Shown in pieces: positions 33,889 to 44,567 of a DNA stretch of 64,000 nt. The notes under the pieces are model-generated. The model searched no databases. It was not told the origin of the DNA and was given only the letters and a program-made list of their open reading frames with translations. Origin of the DNA: Coniferiporia sulphurascens (lineage: Eukaryota; Basidiomycota; Agaricomycetes; Hymenochaetales; Hymenochaetaceae). Position 1 is the stretch's first letter, and each line of letters begins with the position of its first letter. The stretch spans positions 620,001 through 684,000 of the forward strand of contig NBBA01000010.1 of NCBI GenBank assembly GCA_002794785.1, in the 5' to 3' direction. Both the position numbers and the translations under genes were made by a program.

Positions 33889-34072
33889 GGTGGTAAGTTA
33901 TGCGCGGAGGGGGGAGGGGTGACTGCTGCTGTGACGATTCGCGTTGATTACGTATACTATGAACTCTCGTCCGCTTGGGCGATGCCGTGGACAGCGCCGA
34001 GCGCCCTTCGCCCGACGGTTATCGACGTTGTCGACAACGAGGACGAAATAGACGACGAGCCACAGGCTCACT
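33889..34072. promoter_or_regulatory. Shared DAM1/LSM8 divergent promoter
   Basis: The two start codons are 184 bp apart on opposite strands, so both promoters must share this stretch. No obvious TATA box is seen. Confidence 0.55.
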
Positions 34073-34522
34073 ATGTCCAGTCTTCAGGGCTATGTCGATC
34101 GTGCGTGCATCTCGCAGTCGGACCTAAAAGTCGTGCTTGACTGATCATCACATCAACAGGTCGAGTCCTTCTTGTTCTTCAGGACGGACGCACTATAGTC
34201 GTATGTCCGGCCATCTCAATAAACTACATCCAGAGTAGCTGATGCAAGCGTAGGGCGTTTTGGCGGATTCGACCAACGGTCGGATATCGTCCTCTCCGAA
34301 TCGAAGGAGCGGATTTACAGTATCGACGAAGGTGTTGAAGAAGTCCCTCTGGGATTATATCTGGTTAAAGGAGACCAAATGTAAGCGGCAGGTATTTCTA
34401 TAAATGTTCTCGCATCATTTACTCCGTCAAGTTTACTCGTAGGAGAGCTGGACGAGGCACTCGACAAAGCTGTCGATCTAGACACAGTCCGTGCAGAGCC
34501 GATTGCACCGATCCGTTATTGA
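34073..34522 (+). CDS. LSM8: U6 snRNA-associated Sm-like protein LSm8, one base short
   Basis: Lsm8 defines the nuclear Lsm2-8 ring that binds the U6 snRNA 3' end. Exons 34073-34100, 34160-34200, 34254-34380 and 34432-34522 encode MSSLQGYVDR, VLLVLQDGRTIV (Sm1), GGFDQRSDIVLSESKERIYS, VPLGLYLVKGDQ and LLVGELDEALDKAVDLDTVR (Sm2), ending APIRY. This is the full family length of about 95 aa. The sum is 287 bp, one short of a multiple of three. The shift lies at the exon 2/3 junction, where the donor reads GTC|GTATGT; one more G (GTCG|GTATGT) would put the frame right. Since Lsm8 is essential in yeast, a consensus error is the simplest explanation. Confidence 0.82.
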
Positions 34523-37500
34523 GGTCGATAGTATGCGTACCGCCCTAATGTCGACTCAATCTCACTTGCGGTTAGATCGTCTAAAAATTGCGGATTTCTC
34601 CTCTATGACTTATCGACCTATCGACCTATCGCGCGCTTATCGTTCGCCATGGACGGCAAAAAAAACATCTGCATATTGCATACAGAACCCTCTAAAAGTA
34701 TGTACGTTGTGTTTTTGTTTACGCTGTGAATGTCGAAATAATCGAAAATTGAGATTCGAGTTAAACCGCAAATCCTTATTCAGAAAACGGGTTGTAAGCA
34801 AACGGCTGATGCGCGCGTACCTAAGCTATTCGAACGATTACACCTTTCAACAAAAGAAGGTCCTTGCAGGCGATTCTACTTAGCGAGAGACATTCGCGTG
34901 ACTGTTGGCAGCTTTGCTGGCCACAAAACGAGCGTCGTTTGGATGGCACGATCGCAGTGTCGGGACAGCCGACCTTTTTGTGTTTGGGTACGCCTCCTAC
35001 TGTAGAGGTCTATACAAGGGGGAATCCAAGTTTATGCAGTGAACTTTGCCGCCGATGAGTTTTCATTTTCGCTACAATTATTCGTGCTCTTCAGGCATGA
35101 ATTAGAGCCGCCCTTATCTCCATGGAATGACTGGAATAAGTCCTCAAAAATACGGGCTGACGTTGTCTGAATCTTGCTCGGCAGCACATCTGTACAAGTC
35201 ATACATCTTGTTGATGGTTTATAGCGGCAAATCCGTTGGGATCGAAAAATATTGATCCCGCGAGGACGGTGGATGCCATGTCAAAACTGTCGTTACCTCG
35301 ACCCGACCCGACTCCGTGTTGTAAATGTCGTGCCAGCAGGTGATACTTCGCCCAAATGTCGCGCGTTTACTCATGTTCAACTTGCCAGCGCAATTGACGT
35401 GATTCACATGAACGCAATATAAATGGCGGGGAATGTTTCGTGTGCAACGCGCGCAAAGAAAACTGCCAGTGCTCGAGTTTGTAGTAAACTTGATTGAGCG
35501 CCAGTGGTACAAATAAGTACAAATCTACTAGCGCGGGATCCCATTTGGGATAATGCCGATGTCGTTACCTTGCGCAATATATATACGGCATTACCCCCGA
35601 TAAATCTTCTTACCACTTCAATATAATCATAAAAGTTCTAATAACGAGGGTGTTCAATTCAACTGACAATGGGACACAGGTTGTCGAGACTAGAAGTTTA
35701 GTCTGAGGGTCCGGTTTAAACCCTCTAGTCAGAGTTAAATGATCTGAGTCTACTTAGCTTATACGGGTGGGGTCTAGTAAATCGGGGCCGTGATAACGCA
35801 GAGTTTTTCTTACGGAGCTAGTGCCTTTTTTCAATTGCTCTGTCGAAGTGAACCCGGTCGGATCATCAATACTTCCTTTTCTTTACTACTAGTGTCCCAT
35901 AGAAGCTTCACTCCACTTACGTTCTTCTGGCCCGTTGGCAGCGCCGACATGGAGTTGTGGGCGCTTGTATATGGTTGCCACCGATATGTAGCCACACTCA
36001 TGTGGTATAACCTTGAAAGAGACATGTTACGGGTAGTGTATATGAGTACTTTGATCGTAGTACTAAGCGATACCACAACTTAACGCCTGAGGATAATCTT
36101 TTACGAGTGTCAACCAATCGCTGAGACAGATAGAGTTCCGAGAGTGGGCGTTACATTTATTTTGGGTGGATATGGGGGTTCTTGCCATCTGCCTTGATCG
36201 ATCTGTAAAGCGTGCCTAGTCGGAATCTTCGGACGTGCGCTCGAGTTCGCCATTGCCCGGCAAGAAGCTCTGATCAGCGACTGAAGCTTGAAAAGTTTCC
36301 ATAGAGCATCGTATGTACATATGTCCGCCTTAACTTCTTCCCGAGCACCGGACTCGCGTTCGCCAACGTGGTTGCCTGAGATTCCTCTTCGAGGGCAAAG
36401 AGATCGTCTTAAGTGCGACCGACGGCCTCTACGCGAGGTGCATCCGGAAGTCGAAGGTTTAATATCCGGGCATGCTGCTATGCTACGCACGTGAAGGATG
36501 GACTCGTTGAGACGCGCAATTTCGTCTGGATCTGAGTCCTGACTCGATCTTCGAAATTACAACTAGGCGGGGAACCGTCGGCGCGCCTCGTGCGGAATTG
36601 GGTGTTCGGATATGGATGCGAGCGGCTGGTGGATCTACGGTCATAACCCGCCTCACACCAATGCTGGTATGTGCTCGTACTATCTGACTCGGGCTGTGGT
36701 ATGGTTTCCGCGGAATGGATACGGTGCTGATCTCGTCGTGTGCTTTTTCTAGGCGGGATACAAGAATAAGGCCTCGTGCAATAATGAACACGCCGGAGAG
36801 AGAAAAGGGGGAAATAAATAGATCCGAGATCAAGAAAAGGAGGCGATGTACTTGAAATAGGATTGTATGGAAGGGTGGGAATAAAAGCTTACCCGCGGCT
36901 ATGGCCAATAGAGTTTTTGAAGTCGTTTAAGAAATCGGTGACTCTGAGATTCTGAAGCCAGCGCTCCTGGTCGCTACAGGATGAATGATAAAACGAGGCG
37001 AGTAGCGATTCATGACGCATATAGTTCGGTGGGATAGGATACAGTAAGCGAGCGGAGAAGGCGGAGAAAGCGTGCGCGCAATCAAAATCGAAGAGTAGCG
37101 AGAGGTTCGCTAAAATTTAAGCTGTACAGGAGAGGAAGATGGGGGCCTCCTTAAGTCAGTCAATCCCTGGCAGGCGTATTCCCTTCTCCGAGTCAAGCTT
37201 CCAAAAGAGGTGCCTGTTTCCGAACGGTTTTGGTGTGCACCTCGTTTTAGGAAACGCTTGACAGAAAGCTAAACAAGAGTATTTCTATAAATGGAAGCCA
37301 ATCCCGGAAGCAGATATGGACCCTCGGGGCTTCCTCGAGGGCTTCACACTACGTAGACTGTGACTGCCGGTTGCTGCAGCTCTTAACCGTCCATCGGTGC
37401 CTGGGAAAACTCCAATTCCAATGTCTTGGCCAAGTCTTGCGAAACACATTGGGCTATCTGATATCTTGCTATGGTGTGCAGGCTGCCAGGTCTTGTTTGA

Positions 37501-37797
37501 CGGGGCCTTTCAATCACACCGGTGCTTGCGGTATCACTAGCAGTAAGTGCCAGCAGTATTATTTTTAATACCATAAGCGATCGGGGTTGTGCTTCCCACC
37601 TTCATGTCTGCGCTCTAATTTTACCTCAGCTCCGCGCTTCTGCCCGGTTGCAACAAGCTTGTCATACAGCTTATAACTTGCCTCCGTCCTCCACTCTCTC
37701 CTGTCCGCACCCCGCGCCCATCCTCCCGCCGCCGTCCCTCGTCGCTGGCGCCCTATCACACCCCTCGCTCGCGACATCTCCTTTCAAATTGCTCACA
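34523..37797. other. 3.3 kb without a recognisable gene
   Basis: Only short frames with no family likeness occur. A small triplication TATCGACC/TATCGACC/TATCGCGC lies near 34613-34635. The last ~200 bp are C-rich (about 37680-37790) and precede the next start codon. No terminal repeats or RNA genes were seen. Confidence 0.45.
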
Positions 37798-39445
37798 ATG
37801 GTCGACTGGCAATCAGCAGCAGAAATCGTGAAGGACGGCAGTGAGTGTTGCCTCTTGTTCCGGGTGGCACAACACGCCTTTGCGCGCCATGCATCTGTTG
37901 CCACCCACCTGCCTTCAGAATCCGTGAATCTAACGCATACGTCCACTATTCAGATGTATTCTCCAAGTTCATGCACTGTCTCCTCGGTGTATACCTGTGC
38001 GTACAAATCTCGTAGATTCATCCCCGTCCTCGTCGGATATCTGTTGACTCATGATTTTCGTTTATCATCCAGATGGGAATTCTTCATCTCGCTTCCATTC
38101 GACTTTGATTTCGTCCTCGGGCGCAAGGCGTTCAAGTGGCCCTTGGTGAGTTCGAGGCTCTTGAGTAGTTCGACTCATTTTTGGCTAGCCTGGTCTTACT
38201 CCGACATGGCAGGTGTTCTACTTTGCTGGCCGCTACTCGCTCCTCTTTGCCCTCATGGGAATGTGAGCAAACTCCCACTCATGTCTAACCTTTTGTGCGA
38301 GGAGAATGATTGCTGATCCGCTGAATTCTTGTTTCAGAGCAATTGCACTAAATGTGACTACGTACGTAAACCATATCATCCCCTGGTTTGCTACTGAATT
38401 TCAAAATGTGTCCTTTGCCGTCTTCTGTATAGCGAGATTGACTGTCAAGGTCTCTACATCTTCAACCAGGTATTTGGAAACGCTGCGATCGGGCTCGCAT
38501 CTATCAATCTTTCCTTGCGGACTATTGCAGTCTGGTCGCAATCACTCTACATTGTCGTCCCGCTTGTGCTCATTATCCTCGGTCACTGGTCGCTCCTCTT
38601 GCATGGGCTTCTTATTAGCGCAGCCTGGATTGATGGGGTTGGGTGTGCTATAACGAAGACGGATAACACAATCCTTGCGGCCACATTCATCTATTCTATG
38701 TGTTTCGATTTCCTTGTGCTGTGCCTCACGGCGTACAAGCTATTATTCCCATGGAACGGCCGCAGCAGGCTTGTGAATATGATATTCAGTGATGGACTCA
38801 TTTTCTTCATTGTTGCGTAAGTTCTTTCCGTCAATATCAACTTCTAAAGGTTTGACGTGCTCTACTCCAGTTTCCTTGCGAATCTTCTCGCAACCGTATT
38901 TATGCTACTCAATCTGAATGCCGTGATGTCAATCATTTTCAATGTCCCCGCGGCGGTAGCTTCTACAATCGTCGCTTCACGTGCTGTGCGTCGCCTCACC
39001 AAGTTCACAAACAGGGGGCCTGAGGTGTTCTCATCGCGGTAAGTTTTTTTTAAAATAGTTTCTAAAAACGAGGTGACGAAATTTATTTGAATGATTCGCA
39101 GTGGTGGCCAGGCAAGCTCGACACTCGCGTTTCGCGGGGCGGGCCCGTACAGGTCGGCTTCAGTATCCAAAAAGGGCGATGGCGTTCACATTCAGGTGGG
39201 TCTCATGGCATCTTACCTGTCTGACTCGTTTCTTCAATTAATACACATTAATACGGAATCCCATTATCATTGTTCGGCTCTACTCATTTTGCTACTTTCA
39301 GATGGATACAATTACGACACTTGCGGATTCTGGGGACCGGCCGTCTGTCGAATATGATGCGAGTGGGAAGGTGAAAGGCGAAAATTACATGCCGGACCCG
39401 GAGAGCCAGGTAATCAGTAATGAATTCAAGCGTCCGCCATATTAG
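37798..39445 (+). CDS. Multi-pass membrane protein of an agaricomycete family
   Basis: The start MVDWQSAAEIVKDG and the following segments match an unnamed ~350-aa membrane protein family I know only from mushroom-forming fungi. About nine exons can be linked. Segments in order: VFSKFMHCLLGVYLWEFFIS, FVLGRKAFKWPLVFYFAGRY, IDCQGLYIFNQVFGN, AIGLASINLSLRTIAVWSQ, YIVVPLVLIILGHWSLLLHG, FIYSMCFDFLVLCLTAYKLL, MIFSDGLIFFIVAFLANLLA, and NVPAAVASTIVASRAVRRLT. I count about seven hydrophobic segments, then a hydrophilic tail with MDTITTLADS and a stop at 39443-39445. A receptor-like topology is possible, but no known receptor motif is visible. Function unknown. Confidence 0.75.
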
Positions 39446-40290
39446 AGCCGCCGTCGGTCCGTGCCTTTCTACGCGTGTTGATTTCATGTGGGTTTCCCGT
39501 CGGCACAGGTGTTCGCTTCCGACACCGGAACGATCATTCGATTTTCGGGACAGACTTCGCGGAACTGCTACATCTCGGCCCGGGTCCGCATTCTATCGTG
39601 TTTTATCCTCTGCCACTTTATACTTCTTTCATTATTCCTTTCATTCTTTTCTTCCGTCGTTCCTTTTGTTGGCTCCCGGATCTTGTCACTCCGTAAAATT
39701 CTGCTGCACGCGATTTCTCTTCTAACCTAAGCATCGGGGCCACCACATTGCGTCCCCATTTTCTTCGACTCTTCATGTAACAGACTCAAGCTGCTTCATT
39801 GCTGTTCCCTTTTCTGTCTGCCCGGTGTCTTGTGCAACCCTTTCATTTTTTCTTTCTTCCAGCTTTTCATCCCGATTCTTGAAGCAATCGGGCCGGCTAT
39901 GCCTTGTTCTCTAGATCGAACAAAACGAAGACCCTTCCGCCTGTATCAACATACTGGTCTGTCACCCAGAATCCAGACTGCATGTGCTAATTACATATCA
40001 ACGAAATGCCTGTAATGAAACCTTCCCGTTTACAAGTCGAACTTTAATGCGATATGGCTTCCCCGTTGTATCTGTACGTCAAGAGCGATTGACTTGGTTG
40101 TAAAGCTGTCAAAGATACAGTAAGTAATAGAATGCTAATGGCTGTAGAGGAGGCTCATGACGTAAGGACGTGTTTACATAATAAACTTTGAATTCCGGCC
40201 TGCTGATAAACTAAGATAAATAAGGGGTTTTTTCTCATAAACGCGGCATAAATGCAACCATCGTCTCCAGTCTTCACTGTTTAATTTCCA
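39446..40290. other. Intergenic, nothing recognised
   Basis: This stretch is pyrimidine-rich in the first 400 bp, as expected for a 3' flank. No gene seen on either strand. The right end precedes the coiled-coil gene. Confidence 0.5.
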
Positions 40291-41212
40291 ATGCCGGCCA
40301 CCAGGCCACCGCCGCCGCCGACGCCCTTGGCGTCGCTATCTGGTACAACTACACCCAGCGCAGAAGTCAAGTCTAACTCGATCAACGTGCATGCCCATCA
40401 TTTCATGCGCCTCATCGCAGAACAGCGTGCGCTTGCCGTGAAGGACGCTGAAGCTTACGCCCGCAACGCGCAGACGCAGGCCACACAGGCGCATGCAGAG
40501 CTCGCCAAGGCCCGCGCGGAGCTGCAGCGCGTCATGGAGGAGAAAGGGGCAGAGTTGCATATGCTCAGGGCCGAGCGCGACGGTTTCAAGAGGGCGCATG
40601 ACGATTCTGCGAAGACGCTGTCTCTGGTCGTGCAGCAATTTGCGCAACATCCTGTACGGACTGGGTCTACGGCTGCGGAGGGGACTTTGACTTTGCAGGC
40701 GCATACGTGCGGTGTTGGCTCGTCGGGTGTTGCGCACGCTGCGTCCTCTGAACCCCCGCCTTACAGTGGTACCGATGGTGGCTGTATGGGAGGCTATATG
40801 GTCCCAGTGGACTCGATACCTACTCAGGATGTGTCTGATCTGCACAATCAGAACTCTATTGCAGTGCGATACGAGGAGCTGGCGCAGGAGAACGCCTCGC
40901 TGCGCGCGCATCTGGCGTCCGCGCAAGCGGAGCACGAATCGACGGAGCGGAATCTGCGGCAGCGCATCGCGCTGCTCGAGAGCCTTGTCGTCGCATCGTC
41001 GCTCGCTCCCAACACAGGTGCGTGGTCGCCTTACCCTACACCCGCTTCTCCCGTCTTTTTTCCTTTCTTGTTACTGAACAAGTATGTGTGTAGAAGATCT
41101 TCCGGATTTGAGCGATGCGCTCTCTACTTTGAGGGCGCACAAGGAGGACTCGGGGAGGGAGGTCGTGTTGTCGTCGAAGAAGCGGCGATTGGACGACATG
41201 GACGTCAACTGA
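40291..41212 (+). CDS. Coiled-coil protein with basic C-terminal motif
   Basis: Two exons (40291-41017 and 41094-41212) give 281 aa in frame. The N-terminus is Pro-rich (PATRPPPPPTPLASLSG). Residues ~35-110 form a charged coiled coil (LIAEQRALAVKDAEAYARNA, AELAKARAELQRVMEEKGAE). A second heptad region is YEELAQENASLRAHLASAQ followed by LRQRIALLESLVV. The last exon ends LSSKKRRLDDMDVN, a possible nuclear localisation signal. I recognise no named family; the protein is likely a structural or DNA-associated scaffold, but that is inference. Gene and neighbour converge, ending 381 bp apart. Confidence 0.75.
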
Positions 41213-41593
41213 GAGCCTGGTGCGCATGAGGCTGGCGTCTATGCGTATGTTCTCTCTTTCCCGATTTGCCGCAGGGATGCGCGCTTTAGAACGTAAGGCT
41301 TCCTTTTATTCCCTCGCAACGAGGCACTGTCTATTGTCGGCATCGTACTGAAACTCAGACAGGAATTTCAAGTCCTTCTATTTCTGTACCAACTACACGG
41401 AAGGGCAAGGTGTCACAGCTATCTAATGCAATCGATTTGCATTGACGTGGACGGCGCATCTTCGGAAATCGTACAACCCTCTACTGTTTGTTATTGCAGT
41501 TCTTCGACACTCGCAATGTCCTGACGATGTCACATCTAATAACCCCCTGTGGTCCATGCCCCTGGTTCCTGCACAAATCGTCTCAACGCATGC
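41213..41593. other. Convergent 3' intergenic region
   Basis: It lies between the 3' ends of the coiled-coil gene and the TMEM163-like gene. No gene or repeat seen. Confidence 0.5.
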
Positions 41594-42876
41594 TTAGGAA
41601 TTCCCGCTGCAACATTTCTTCTGGCAGGAAACCTCCTGGATGGGTGCCGGGCTCGCAACTGCACTACGTTCCTGCCTGCAGCACGAGTCCGCGTCTGAGG
41701 ATGTGGTTATATCCTTCGCACAGGATTCGTCGGCGCAACACCTGTCTATACACTTGGCAGCATCAGGTTCGACGCGGGCGTTCAGACTCTGCGGACGAGG
41801 TCCCTTCACCAGCTCACGCGAGCAGCACTTTGCTCCATCAGGATTGACGGGCACGCAGCACGGTTCCTTTGGTCATTAAGTGCGGGTAGAAATTAGTATT
41901 AACACCCGTTAAATGACGCCGGCCGAATTAACAGCCGGTAGACGCACCGATTCTTCCGAAGTCGTCTCACACTTGCACGAGTCCGCGTCTTTGCATTCCT
42001 CTTTTTCCCCGCAGCACCCACACAGATCACGGTACTGTTCGCCGAGTTCGGCGTCTACCTCGAGGCGTGGGGGGTGCACACAGCCTGAACAGCAGCCGCC
42101 ATTAAATGACGAGCTACTTACCCACGCGAGCATCTTCCATGCCTCGCGCGCAAAGAGTAGACCGAGAACTATGGTTGTCGCGCTGTCAACCCACCAGCCA
42201 CCTCGCCAGAGACGGAACACCAGGGAGCCGGTAAAGAGGACGATGGTGATTTGAATGCACGAAAGCGAGCATGTTGCCTCGCCGGCCATCTAAGGCGGAA
42301 GATGTTAGCTTCCGCTTCCACCTTTTAAGTCCTCGGTTCCGACAGGACCCCCGGCGGCTTACCGTACTGCTATCCAGCGCGTGTGCAAGCCAGCGCTTCG
42401 GAAGCCAGAGGAGGATCATGAGTACGAGTGCGCTAGCGGAGATAATGAGCGACGCGTTGGACGCATCTGGCTCGGTGTGTTGCGCGAGGCTGACTATTGC
42501 CGAGACCTCTGCAGCGATGGAAAGAATGGCAATGAGGATGCCGATACTCCATGTGCCGATTTTCTCAACGCTGTCCGTGAGACTCTGGGGTAAGCATAGG
42601 CGGCAAAGTCAAAGGGAATATGGTGCAGCACCGGAGGTTCGCGTCAGATAGTAAGATAGCGCTCTCTTCGCCGGGTTTTGCGATGTGCCTGAAGCGCCAA
42701 AAGACGATGGCGGCGGAGGCGACCTCTATCCCCGACTGGATGCCGAAGAAGATGAGGGCGCGGGAAGAGGACTCGGAGCCGAAGGCGATGGAGACGGCGC
42801 CCTCTGCGCTGCAGTAGAAGATGCTGACGACGCTGATGGCGAGCGCATACTGCTGTAGACGCTGGTAGGACGGCAT
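41594..42876 (-). CDS. TMEM163/CDF-like membrane protein with cysteine-rich tail
   Basis: The start MPSYQRLQQYALAISVVSIF leads into six hydrophobic segments in the arrangement of cation-diffusion-facilitator/TMEM163-type Zn transporters: FYCSAEGAVSIAFG, ALIFFGIQSGIEVASAAIVF, TWSIGILIAILSIAAEVSAI, SLIISASALVLMILLWLP, ITIVLFTGSLVFRLW, and WWVDSATTIVLGLLFAREAW. In-frame joins use AGAG-type and standard acceptors at about 42590, 42290 and 41823. Beyond the last membrane segment the tail is extremely Cys-rich: FNGGCCSGCV, LCGCCGEKEEC, SCKCETTSEES, then after an intron EPCCVPVNPDGAKCCSRE, KCIDRCCADESC, DSCCRQ and SCQKKCCSGNS. I count 22 Cys in roughly 140 residues, metallothionein-like. A role in Zn or other soft-metal handling at a membrane is inferred. 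Divergent from the MAT2B-like gene. Confidence 0.75.
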
Positions 42877-43083
42877 GGGGCACTGACGGTTGTCTTCGAG
42901 CGGGCGCTTTGTAGCCTGGGTCTTTATAGCGGGTCGCACACGTGGCCCATTCCATACTATAGGAGGCTAAGATTGGGCGTTTCGGGTAGCATATTAATAC
43001 TCATAGAGGCTTTGTTACGTAATCTCAGAATCTTAAACAATAATTTCGAGCTTGTTATTCACACCCACCTTTGTTTTGCGACC
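42877..43083. promoter_or_regulatory. Divergent promoter of the TMEM163-like and MAT2B-like genes
   Basis: Start codons on opposite strands are 207 bp apart. AGCATATTAATACTCATAG (about 42988) is AT-rich and could hold a core promoter element; this is weak. Confidence 0.4.
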
Positions 43084-44401
43084 ATGAAGGCCATTATCAC
43101 AGGAGCGTCCGGCGTCCTCGGCAGCGCAGTGTATGCTGCGTTCAAAGCTGCGGACCACGACGTGCTCGGCCTCGCGCACTCGCGTCCTGGGTCCGGGTTT
43201 ACGAAGCTGGATCTGCTCGACCAGCCAGCGGTTGAGAAGGTGTTTGCTGACTTCGGGCCTGACTGTACGCGCATGTTCTTCACCGTGACCTTCACACGCA
43301 CATATACGCAAATATCTAGTGGTGATTCACTGTGCGGCAGAGCGCAGGCCTGATGTTACTGAAAAGGTATGTTTCTCACTATCGCCGGCAAGTTTTTTTT
43401 GTGTTCAGGCGCATATACTCACCCGATCCTTCCTCATTTGTGTAATTTTCCGAATCTAAAAAGGATCCGGAGGGCGCTCAGAAGGTTCGTCCACATTTCC
43501 TAGTCCTTCGTCGCTGCTTCAACACAACAAAATGGTGGTACTTATTCTTTGTTTCTAATTACCGTTCGAGCGCCGTCTAACAGCTCAACGCCGCCTTGCC
43601 GGCTCACCTCGCGCGTCTCGCACAGACGCTCCGCTTTCGCCTCGTGTACATCTCGACGGACTACGTGTTCGATGGTACCGCCGCGCCGTATGGACCCGCC
43701 GCGCAGACGAACCCCGTGAACTTGTACGGCCGTACGAAGCGCGAGGGCGAAGTCGCGGTGCTGGCGGCCCGTACGGAGGGTGCGGACGCTGTCGTTCTGC
43801 GCGTACCTGTGCTGTACGTCCAGCTGCGTTCACGATATGCGCTCATTTGAATGAGTGGTAATGGTAATGGTCCAGGTACGGACCGGCCCCGAAGAACTCT
43901 GACACGGCGGTCAATATCCTGATCGACGTCGTCGAGGACCAGTCTGGCAAGCAGTACAAGATGGACCACTACGCGACGCGCTTCCCGACCAACGTCGTCG
44001 ACATCGCCGCTTTTCTTGTACGCCTCGCCGGTGAGGATTTTCTTACATACAATATTTCTTGTTCCCATCTTCGAAGAGAACTGACAAACAAACGACTGAC
44101 TCTGATTAGCACTATCCACCCCACTCCCGCCGATCTTGCACTACTCCGCGCCGGAGCCGTTCACGAAGTACGAAATGTGTCTCGTCTTCGCGCAGATTCT
44201 TGGGCTGCCGCATACGCATATCATCGCAGATGCGGAGGTGCCGACGGGCGCTGCAGCGACTGGCCGCCCCGTAACTGTCAACTCGACACCACCGAGTCCG
44301 AAGCGCTGCTCGGCGGACCAGGGAGCCTCGAGTGCTCCATATTCGGAGAGTGGTGGGCGGAGCGTCTGAAGGGTAGCGGCTCCAGCTCCAGCTCGGGGTA
44401 G
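43084..44401 (+). CDS. RmlD/MAT2B-like NAD(P)-dependent reductase, C-terminal frameshift
   Basis: The protein is a short-chain dehydrogenase-type protein related to dTDP-4-dehydrorhamnose reductase and the regulatory beta subunit of methionine adenosyltransferase. N-terminal Rossmann motif: MKAIITGASGVLGSAVYAAF. Next come VIHCAAERRPDVTEKDPEGA, LNAALPAHLARLAQ, VYISTDYVFDGTAAPYG (catalytic Ser-Thr-Asp region), NLYGRTKREGE (Tyr-x3-Lys), VLRVPVLYGPA and MDHYATRFPTNVVDIAAFL. The end has HYSAPEPFTKYEMCLVFAQI and AAATGRP, then must change frame near 44265-44270 (GGCCGCCCCGTAAC) to read RNCQLDTTESEALLGG and FGEWWAERLKG. One missing base in this C-run explains it. Five introns are inferred. If the base is truly missing, the last ~40 residues are altered. 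Confidence 0.78.
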
Positions 44402-44567
44402 GGCAAGTGAAAGTGAGAGTATGTAGTTGATTGACAGGGAAAATGGTGAAGTTAATAATAGTACAGGTGCTGTTGTAAGATCTATTGAAACAGAGCAGAT
44501 GCGATAAGGACTAAGTATCGTAATAAGGAAAAAGCGGCAAGCGAGGAGAAAGGTCCGTCCATTAAGG

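Noticed and set aside
37522..38316. A 264-aa single-exon gene
   Set aside because: It reads through introns of the membrane protein gene and is out of frame with its exons.
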